Part shown: positions 58,008 to 64,000 of the stretch, one piece after another
Layout of the letters: each line of letters starts with the position of its first letter
Position numbering within the stretch: position 1 is the stretch's first letter
NCBI RefSeq assembly: GCF_041928815.1
Contig: NZ_JBHFEI010000007.1
Coordinates: 62,001 to 126,000, forward strand
Source of the DNA: JBHFEI01 sp041928815
GTDB taxonomy: Bacteria > Pseudomonadota > Alphaproteobacteria > Rhizobiales > Rhizobiaceae
Reading direction: 5' to 3'
Length of the DNA stretch: 64,000 bases
Notes under the pieces: model-generated
The model's input: the letters and a program-made list of their open reading frames with translations, nothing else
The model's database searches: none
What the model was told of the DNA's origin: nothing
Program-made: the position numbers and the translations under genes

Positions 58008-60404
58008 TCATTCGCCGTAGGGAATCCAGATGTTCTTCACGTCGGTCGCCTGGCGCAGGAACAGCGGTCCTTCCGCTTGGGCGGGATTGGCCCAGTCGAT
58101 CACCTTGCCGTTGTCGACGAAGGTGCGCTTGAGATTGGTGACCGAAAGCCGCTCGACGGTCGCCGAGAGCTCCGCCGACCCGAAGGCCCAGACGGCATCG
58201 ACGTCGTTGTGGGCGGCGAGCGTCTTCGCCAGTTCCAGCGCGTCGCCGGTGACGATGTTGACGACGCCAGCCGGCACGTCCGAGGTCTCGAGCACCGAAT
58301 AGAGATCGGTCGCGGCCAGCGGATAGGCTTCGCTCGGGATCGCCACCACCCGGTTGCCGGTGGCGATCAGCGGCGCCACCAGGCTGACGAAGCCGAGCAG
58401 CGGCGCTTCCGGCGGGCAGATGACGCCGGCGACGCCGATCGGCTCGGGCATGGCGAGCGCCACGCCGCGCAGCGGCGGTGTGTGGACGCTGCCCTCGTAT
58501 TTGTCGGCCCAGGCGCCATAGGTGAAGAGCCGCGCGATCGACGCATCGACCTCGCCTGCCGCAGCCGACGCCGAAGCGCCCGTCATCGCCGCGATCCGCG
58601 CGGCAAATTCCCCCGCACGACCGCTCAGGTTTTCCGCGATATAGTAAAGGATCTGCGCCCTGTTGTGGGCGCTCGCCGACGACCAGCCGGCCGCCCCGCG
58701 CGCGGCGACGACGGCGTTGCGGATGTCCTTGCGGTTGCCCTCGCCGACCTCGCCGATCACCCGTCCCTTGGCCGAGACGACGGGACGGGAATAATTGCCG
58801 TCCGGGCGCGCCTGCTTACCGCCGATGAAGAGCTTGGCGGTGCGGTCGAGCGCCGGCATGGCGAAATCGCCACCGGTTTCCTTCGCAGCCGGAACCGGGC
58901 CTGCGGCGCGGTTCTTCCGCCCGGCCCAGGCCTTCGGCTTCAGATATTCGTAGGCGCCTTCCCTGCCGCCCTCGCGGCCGAAGCCCGATTCCTTCTTGCC
59001 GCCGAAGCCCACGGCGGCGTCGAAAAGATTGGTCGCGTTCACCCAGACGACGCCGGCGGCGAGCTTGGCGGCGACATTCAGCGCCAGCCCGATCGTCTCG
59101 CTCCAGACGCTGGCGGCAAGCCCATAACGCGTGTGGTTGGCAAGCTGGATCGCCTCTTCCGGCGTGCGGAAGGTCATCGACACCGCGACCGGCCCGAAAA
59201 TCTCCTCGACGGCGACCGTCGCGGTCGGCTGGACGCCGGAGAGCAGCGTCGGCGGATAGAAGCTGCCGCCCGCGGGCATGGCGATCTTCGCCTGGTGCAG
59301 GGTCGCGCCCTCGGCGACGCCCTTCTCGACCAGCGCCGCGATCCGCTTCAGTTGCACCGGGGCGACGATTGCGCCCATGTCGATCGCCTTGTCGAGCGGC
59401 GGGCCGACGCGAAGCGTCTCCATGCGGCGCTTCAGGCGCTGGTGGAAGGTGGCGGCGATGCCCTCCTGCACGAGGATGCGCGATCCGGCGCAGCAGACCT
59501 GGCCCTGGTTGAACCAGATCGCGTCGACGACGCCTTCGATCGCGCCGTCGATATCGGCGTCGTCGAAGACGATGAAGGGCGACTTGCCGCCGAGTTCCAG
59601 CGTCACCGACTTGCCCGCCCCGGCGGTTTTCTCGCGGATCAGGCGGCCGACCTCGGTCGAGCCGGTGAAGGCGATCTTGTCGATGTCCCGGTGCTCGACG
59701 ATCAGCGCGCCGGTGTCGCCCTCGCCGGTGACGACGTTGAGCACGCCCGCCGGAAGCCCGGCGGCGGCGGCGAGCTCGGCGAAGAGCAGCGCGGTCAGCG
59801 AGGTGAACTCGGCCGGCTTCAGCACGACCGTGTTGCCGAGCGCCAGCGCCGGCGCCACCTTCCAGGCGAGCATCAGGAAGGGAAAGTTCCACGGGATGAT
59901 CTGGCCGACGACGCCGACCGGATCCTGGTCGGCGAATTCGCTCTCCTGGAGCTGCGCCCAGCCGGCATGGTGGTAGAAGTGGCGCGCGGCGAGCGGGATG
60001 TCGATGTCGCGCGTCTCGCGGATCGGCTTGCCGTTGTCGATCGCCTCGACGACGGCGATCAGGCGGCCGTGGCGCTGGATCATCCGCGCCAGGGCATAGA
60101 GATGGCGGGCGCGGGCGTGGCCCGGAAGCTTCGCCCAGGCCCCTTGCGCCTTGCGGGCGGCTGCGACCGCCGCATCGACGTCGGCAGCGTCGCCGGCGGC
60201 GAGCCGCGCCAGCGCCTTGCCGGTCGCGGGTTCGAAGGTTTCGAAGGTCCGGCCGGAGGCGGGCTTGACGAAGCGGCCGCCGATGAAATGGCCGAATTCA
60301 CCGGAATGGCGCGCAAGCCAGTCGCGGGCCTCGGTGTCGGCTTCGGGGGCGGGTCCGTAGGACATGTCGTCGAAATACTTCGCTACATTGCTCTGGGCAG
60401 GCAT
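58008..60404 (-). CDS. Double-domain aldehyde dehydrogenase (ALDH16 type)
   Basis: A 798-residue protein made of two aldehyde dehydrogenase units. The first (about 35-500) has a full active site: Asn173 (PWNFPF), Lys196 (LKPAEF), Glu270 (LELGG) and Cys304 (GQVCCAGS). The second (about 520-798) keeps the fold (GVAGVICPPEAPLLGF, VPAGVVNIVTG) but lacks the catalytic Cys and Glu motifs, so it is a non-catalytic partner as in bacterial ALDH16. It lies 4 bp after the DeoC stop. A likely job is oxidation of acetaldehyde released by DeoC, or of a sugar aldehyde. Confidence 0.92.
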   Translation of the reverse strand: MPAQSNVAKYFDDMSYGPAPEADTEARDWLARHSGEFGHFIGGRFVKPASGRTFETFEPATGKALARLAAGDAADVDAAVAAARKAQGAWAKLPGHARARHLYALARMIQRHGRLIAVVEAIDNGKPIRETRDIDIPLAARHFYHHAGWAQLQESEFADQDPVGVVGQIIPWNFPFLMLAWKVAPALALGNTVVLKPAEFTSLTALLFAELAAAAGLPAGVLNVVTGEGDTGALIVEHRDIDKIAFTGSTEVGRLIREKTAGAGKSVTLELGGKSPFIVFDDADIDGAIEGVVDAIWFNQGQVCCAGSRILVQEGIAATFHQRLKRRMETLRVGPPLDKAIDMGAIVAPVQLKRIAALVEKGVAEGATLHQAKIAMPAGGSFYPPTLLSGVQPTATVAVEEIFGPVAVSMTFRTPEEAIQLANHTRYGLAASVWSETIGLALNVAAKLAAGVVWVNATNLFDAAVGFGGKKESGFGREGGREGAYEYLKPKAWAGRKNRAAGPVPAAKETGGDFAMPALDRTAKLFIGGKQARPDGNYSRPVVSAKGRVIGEVGEGNRKDIRNAVVAARGAAGWSSASAHNRAQILYYIAENLSGRAGEFAARIAAMTGASASAAAGEVDASIARLFTYGAWADKYEGSVHTPPLRGVALAMPEPIGVAGVICPPEAPLLGFVSLVAPLIATGNRVVAIPSEAYPLAATDLYSVLETSDVPAGVVNIVTGDALELAKTLAAHNDVDAVWAFGSAELSATVERLSVTNLKRTFVDNGKVIDWANPAQAEGPLFLRQATDVKNIWIPYGE

Positions 60405-60408
60405 GGCG

Positions 60409-61434
60409 TTATCCGATCGGGTGTCTGTTGAAGGCCGAGTAGGCGCCGGAGACGTGGTGCTCGAGCTGGCGCTCGATGTCGGCGAGAAGGCTCGACGCGC
60501 CGATGCGGAACAGGTCCGGCTCCAGCCATTCGCGCCCCAGCTCCTCCTTCATCAGAAACTGGTAGTTGAGGATGTCCTTGGCGAGCGAGATGCCGCCGGC
60601 GGGCTTGTAGCCGACCTTGAAGCCGGTGCGCTCCTCATAGGCGCGGATGGCGCGCAGCATGGTCAGCGTCACGGCGAGCGTCGCGTTGACGCCCTCCTTG
60701 CCGGTCGAGGTCTTGATGAAATCCGCGCCCGCCATCATGCAGACGAGCGAGGCGCGCGCGACGTTGCGCAGCGTCTTCAGGTCGCCGGTGCCGAGGATCG
60801 CCTTGACATGGGCCTCGCCGCAGGCGGCGCGATAGTCGCGCATCTCTTCGTAGAGCGCCTGCCAGTTGCCGGTCAGCACATGTTCGCGGGTGATGACGAT
60901 GTCGATCTCCTGCGCGCCGTCGGCGACGGAAGCCTCGATCTCCTTGACCTTGAGATGATGCGGCGACAGGCCGGCCGGAAAGCCGGTGGAGACGGCGGCG
61001 ACCGGGATGCCGGACGTGCCGAGCGCCTCGACGGCGGTCGCGACATAACGATGATAGACGCAGATGGCGCCGGTGGTGATCCGCCGCCCGCCCATGCCGA
61101 GCGCGTCGAGGATGTCGGGACGCACCGGCGTGATCGCCTTGGCGCAGAGGCGCTTGACGCGCTCCGGCGTGTCGTCGCTGTTGAGCGTCGTCAGGTCGAT
61201 GCAGGTGACCGCCTTGAGCAGCCAGGCGGCCTGCGCGTCCTTCTTCACCGTGCGCCGGCCGGGCAGCGTCGCGACGCGCCGTTCGGTCGCCGAGAGGTTG
61301 ACGCGCACATCGGCGATCCAGCCAAGGTCGAGATCCATGCCGGCGTTGCGCGCGGGCTTATTGGCATGGGCAACGCCATGCCCGGAGACCGGGCGTACGG
61401 CGTCCTGCGCCGCAACGGCTGCGGAAAGCTCCAT
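60409..61434 (-). CDS. deoC: Deoxyribose-phosphate aldolase
   Basis: A 341-residue class I aldolase. The Schiff-base lysine is Lys211 (VKAILGTGDL) and the proton-relay lysine Lys241 (DFIKTSTGK). The CVYHRY segment and PAGGISLAKD glycine-rich phosphate site are present. It has an N-terminal extension of about 65 residues relative to E. coli DeoC, as in other long DeoC forms. It splits 2-deoxyribose-5-phosphate into glyceraldehyde-3-phosphate and acetaldehyde. It starts at ATG 61434 behind GGGAGGAG and heads the catabolic operon, downstream of TTGTGA repeats. Confidence 0.95.
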   Translation of the reverse strand: MELSAAVAAQDAVRPVSGHGVAHANKPARNAGMDLDLGWIADVRVNLSATERRVATLPGRRTVKKDAQAAWLLKAVTCIDLTTLNSDDTPERVKRLCAKAITPVRPDILDALGMGGRRITTGAICVYHRYVATAVEALGTSGIPVAAVSTGFPAGLSPHHLKVKEIEASVADGAQEIDIVITREHVLTGNWQALYEEMRDYRAACGEAHVKAILGTGDLKTLRNVARASLVCMMAGADFIKTSTGKEGVNATLAVTLTMLRAIRAYEERTGFKVGYKPAGGISLAKDILNYQFLMKEELGREWLEPDLFRIGASSLLADIERQLEHHVSGAYSAFNRHPIG

Positions 61435-61470
61435 CTTGCTCCTCCCACCCGACGCCGCATCATGCGACGT

Positions 61471-61500
61471 CTTGTGATTTTTGTATCAGAATTTTTGTGA
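61471..61500. promoter_or_regulatory. TTGTGA half-site pair upstream of deoC
   Basis: TTGTGA occurs at 61471-61476 and TTGTGAC at 61494-61500, 23 bp apart (about two helical turns), in the AT-rich gap between the DeoR gene and deoC. The same half-site in inverted form lies before the DeoR gene (62341-62358). This suggests a DeoR-controlled internal promoter. Confidence 0.5.
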
Positions 61501-61567
61501 CAATTTCATCATTTCCGACGAGCGTCAAGGGGAAGCCGCATCGTCGCGCGGAAATTCTGCGGCAGGA

Positions 61568-62296
61568 TCACGACGGCACGGACATTGGCCCGGCCTCCGT
61601 GACGAGAACGTCGAACCGGGACAGTTCGCCGAAGAAGGCCGGCTTCAGCTTGCCGATCTTGCTGCTGTCGAAGACCAGGACGCGCTTCTTCGCCTGGGCG
61701 AGCACCTGCCGCTTGATCTCGGCCTCGTGGAAATGCATGCAGGTGGCGCCCCGCTCGAAATCGACGCCGGCCGCCGACAGGAAGGCGACATTGATGCCGA
61801 GCGAGCGCAGCGTCGCCATCCCCGCCGGACCGGAGAAGGAGGCGGAGGCCGGATGGTAGACGCCGCCGAGCATGACGAGGCGGATCTCGGGCTTGCGCGA
61901 CAGTTTCTCGGCGATGTTGAGCGCGTAGCAGATCGCCGTGACCGGCAGAGTGTCCGGTATGAAATCAACGAGATGGTCGAGCGTCGTGCCGCAGTCGATG
62001 AAGATCGTGTCCTCCGGCCGGATCATGGCGGCGGCGGCGGCGCAGGCCTCGCGCTTGGCGGTCGCATGCGAATCGGCCGCCTTTGCCAGCTCGTAGGTCG
62101 ATTCCCCCTCGACATCGGCGGCCTGGACGATGTGGCCGCCGACATAGCCGAACAGATCCGGGTTCTCGCCGACGTCCCGCCGCACCGTCATTTCCGACAC
62201 GTCGAGAAGAGCGGCGGCGTCGCGGATGTGAAGGAACTTGCGCTGCGCCACGGTGTCGGCGAGCTTCAGGACGCGTTCCCGCTTGCGGATGGTCAT
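61568..62296 (-). CDS. DeoR-family regulator of the deo-type operon
   Basis: A 242-residue DeoR repressor with helix-turn-helix IRDAAALLDVSEMTVRRDVG (residues about 24-43) and a sugar-phosphate-sensing domain containing FIDCGTTLDHLVDFIP, MLGGVYHPAS, LSAAGVDFERG and VFDSSKIGKLKP. It starts at ATG 62296 with GGAG. It heads the minus-strand operon 133 bp before deoC. TTGTGA sites lie upstream of both the regulator and deoC, consistent with auto-repression relieved by a deoxyribose phosphate. Confidence 0.94.
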   Translation of the reverse strand: MTIRKRERVLKLADTVAQRKFLHIRDAAALLDVSEMTVRRDVGENPDLFGYVGGHIVQAADVEGESTYELAKAADSHATAKREACAAAAAMIRPEDTIFIDCGTTLDHLVDFIPDTLPVTAICYALNIAEKLSRKPEIRLVMLGGVYHPASASFSGPAGMATLRSLGINVAFLSAAGVDFERGATCMHFHEAEIKRQVLAQAKKRVLVFDSSKIGKLKPAFFGELSRFDVLVTEAGPMSVPS

Positions 62297-62340
62297 TCAG
62301 GCGGCTCCGCCGGCGAAGCCCCGCAAGGCGGGGTTCGGTT

Positions 62341-62358
62341 TTGTGATGATTGTCACAA
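62341..62358. promoter_or_regulatory. Dyad TTGTGA-N6-TCACAA upstream of the DeoR gene
   Basis: TTGTGA (62341-62346) and TCACAA (62353-62358) form a perfect inverted repeat with a 6-base centre, 45 bp before the DeoR start. The half-site matches the two upstream of deoC, so this is the best operator candidate for the repressor. The remaining gap to 62578 holds no recognisable gene. Confidence 0.5.
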
Positions 62359-62578
62359 GATAACACGACCGCTGCGCGAATCTCAACGTCTCTTTGTCGG
62401 CGGGAAACGGTTTTGCGCCCGAGATGACGCGACATGCGGGACGGAACCGGCACGGGAATCCTCTCGCGCGAACCCGTTGGACGGGGCCGCGTCCTGCTGG
62501 GATGCATCGTTCAGGAAACCCGCAGATCGGCGGAAAGGCACGCGGCGGACGGCAGCGGCCCCGCCGCCTCATCCTGCG

Positions 62579-63418
62579 TCAGGCAAGGCGGGCGGGAATG
62601 GTCTCGCCCATCACCGCGAGGATCTCGGCGACGAGGGCCGGGCTGCCGGCGATCATCGGGCCGCCGCCGGTCAGCGACCGGCCACCGGCGAGATAGTCGG
62701 TCAGCGCCCCGCCCGCCTCGCGGATCAGCGCCAGACCCGCGACCGCGTCCCAGGGCAGCATGTGGCCCTCGGCATAGGCGTCGACCCGGCCGGCGGCGAC
62801 ATAGGCGAGCATCAGCGCGCCGGCGCCGACCTGGCGGAAGCCCGCCCCGCGCGACAGGAGCCGGTTGAGGCCGAGGGTGAAGGCGTCGACATCGACGCGG
62901 CGGTTGTGGCCGACGCCGATGGCCGCCTGGTCGAGCGCGGCAATCGCGGTGACGGAGATCGGAGTGCCGTTCATCGTCGCGCCGAGGCCGGCGGCGGCGG
63001 CAAACGTCTCGCCGCGCACCGGATCGTGGATGACGCCGACAACCGGCGCGCCGCCGGCCCAGAGCCCGATCGAGACGCACCAGTTGTGCGCGCCCTTGAG
63101 GAAATTGGTCGTCCCGTCGAGCGGGTCGACGCACCAGACGGCCGCCGCCGCCTCAGGGCCGGAGAGGCCGGTCTCCTCGCCGAGGAAGCCGTCCTGCGGA
63201 AACGCGGGGCGCAGGATTGCGGCGATGATGTCTTCCGCCTCGCGGTCGGCCTGGGAAACGAAATCGTTGACGCCCTTCTGGTCGATCACCAGCCGGTCGC
63301 GCCGGGCGTAATGGGCGAGAAGGGCATCGCCCGCCGCCGTCGCCGCCGCTTTCGCGGTGGCAAGCCGTTGCGCGAGGCCGTCGCGGTCGAGCGCAGGGAT
63401 CCTGTCCGTCGAGGGCAT
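62579..63418 (-). CDS. Inositol monophosphatase-family phosphatase
   Basis: A 279-residue phosphatase with Glu81 and Glu82 (FLGEETGLSG), Asp98 and Asp101 (CVDPLDGTTNF) and a C-terminal LPWDAVAGLALIREAGG metal site. It is a different subgroup from the IMPase at 44835. ATG 63418 with GAAAGG is used; a TTG at 63466 overlapping the RpiR stop would be the alternative start. Substrates may include myo-inositol-1-phosphate, fructose-1,6-bisphosphate or PAP. It follows the RpiR gene and is probably co-transcribed with it. Confidence 0.9.
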   Translation of the reverse strand: MPSTDRIPALDRDGLAQRLATAKAAATAAGDALLAHYARRDRLVIDQKGVNDFVSQADREAEDIIAAILRPAFPQDGFLGEETGLSGPEAAAAVWCVDPLDGTTNFLKGAHNWCVSIGLWAGGAPVVGVIHDPVRGETFAAAAGLGATMNGTPISVTAIAALDQAAIGVGHNRRVDVDAFTLGLNRLLSRGAGFRQVGAGALMLAYVAAGRVDAYAEGHMLPWDAVAGLALIREAGGALTDYLAGGRSLTGGGPMIAGSPALVAEILAVMGETIPARLA

Positions 63419-63462
63419 GGCAGACCTTTCGATGGGGACGGCGCGCCGCCCCGGGGCATGGT

Positions 63463-64000
63463 TCAATAGCGTGTCAGCGCCGTCACGTCGGAGGTGCGCT
63501 CCAGCCCCTCGATTGCGCGGCCGAAATTGCGCACGGCATAGAGCGAATAGAGCACGTCGATCACCTGGAGCTGTGCGATCTTCGAGACCATGGATTCGTG
63601 GTATTCGGCGGGTCCGATGACGCCGGTGACGGTCGGGGTGAACAGGCAGATGTCGGCGTGGCGGACGATCGGCGAATCGGGAAAGGAGGTGATGGCGAGC
63701 GTCGTCGTCCCTTGCGCCTTGGCCTGGCGCAGGCTGTCGACGGTCGAGATGCTGCGGCCGGAATTGGAGACGCCGACGGCAAGCGATTTCGGCCCGAGCG
63801 TTGAGATGGAGAATTTCCGGATGCCGAGGTCGCGGAAGAAGAGGCAGCGCTTGCCGACGCGCATGAAGCGCAGCAGCGCGTTCTCGACACAGAGAAGCGA
63901 GGCGCCCATGGCGAAGAAGCCGAGCACGTCCGCCTCCTCGATGGCAAGAACAGCCTTTTCCAGCGCCTCGGCCGGCAGGCCGGCCCGGGTGTCGGCGACC
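63463..64000 (-). CDS. RpiR-family transcriptional regulator, C-terminal SIS domain (partial)
   Basis: This is the C-terminal part (about 178 residues) of an RpiR regulator; the frame is open to the window edge, so the N-terminal helix-turn-helix lies outside. The SIS sugar-phosphate-binding domain is seen in VLGFFAMGASLLCVENALLR, then GVSNSGRSISTVDSLRQAK, TLAITSFPDSP and a C-terminal helical region. RpiR proteins sense phosphosugars. It stands directly upstream of an IMPase-family phosphatase, so the pair may respond to and process an inositol or sugar phosphate. Confidence 0.9.
   Translation of the reverse strand, partial: VADTRAGLPAEALEKAVLAIEEADVLGFFAMGASLLCVENALLRFMRVGKRCLFFRDLGIRKFSISTLGPKSLAVGVSNSGRSISTVDSLRQAKAQGTTTLAITSFPDSPIVRHADICLFTPTVTGVIGPAEYHESMVSKIAQLQVIDVLYSLYAVRNFGRAIEGLERTSDVTALTRY

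Overview
The window looks like a catabolic and transport region of an alphaproteobacterium, most likely Hyphomicrobiales/Rhizobiaceae-like. The reasons are the high GC content with G/C-ending codons, many ABC and TRAP solute importers of rhizobial type, clusters of GntR(FCD), DeoR, LysR and RpiR regulators, short intergenic repeats of the rhizobial type, an EcfG-type promoter (GGAAC-N16-GGTT), and small-RNA hairpin arrays with CCUCCUCCC loops. I see no rRNA, tRNA, ribosomal-protein, phage, insertion-sequence, CRISPR or defence genes. That fits a chromid, a megaplasmid or an accessory chromosomal region, but the window cannot decide between them.

Layout. 1-9665: amino-acid/2-oxoacid-type catabolism (class III and class IV aminotransferases, an LhgO-like FAD oxidoreductase, a 2-hydroxyacid dehydrogenase, an aldehyde dehydrogenase, VOC and GST proteins) with three GntR/FCD repressors and shared AT-rich operator-like sites. 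9746-11899: FGGY sugar kinase plus class II aldolase. 11937-12598: a TGC-rich dyad, a four-hairpin sRNA array on the + strand, and a 62-residue gene with an EcfG-type promoter. 12622-23437: one long minus-strand gene run. It starts with an SDR and an ABC sugar importer that has two different ATPases, and continues into an ABC-2 type transporter with a second SDR and an anchored periplasmic protein. 23568-29569: two LysR regulators, a PRISE-like reductase, a YghX-type hydrolase and a fused ring-cleavage-dioxygenase/carboxylesterase. 29991-33239: an ammonium transporter fused to HAMP-like, PAS, GGDEF and EAL domains.

33450-41846: a DeoR regulator diverging from a TRAP importer, two GlpA/GlpB-like flavoproteins and a second FGGY kinase. 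41870-42650: remains of a metallo-beta-lactamase-fold protein and a probable TauE/SafE permease. 42852-51349: DeoR and AraC regulators followed by an IMPase-like phosphatase, class III aminotransferase, glutamine-synthetase-like ligase, Fe alcohol dehydrogenase, class I glutamine amidotransferase and HAD phosphatase, plausibly a gamma-glutamyl-type amino-compound pathway. 51428-51618: a second four-hairpin sRNA array, on the minus strand, with the same promoter as the first. 51852-62296: a minus-strand (deoxy)pentose operon of DeoR regulator, DeoC aldolase, ALDH16-type double aldehyde dehydrogenase, FucU mutarotase, ribokinase-family kinase and a complete ABC importer. 62579-64000: an IMPase-family phosphatase and an RpiR regulator cut by the window edge.

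The most interesting items are the paired CCUCCUCCC-loop sRNA arrays with an identical promoter layout, the Amt-PAS-GGDEF-EAL fusion, the importer whose two ATPases carry complementary defects in what would be one composite ATP site, and the uncharacterised importer/ABC-2/SDR operon. All function calls come from reading motifs by eye. No database search was run.
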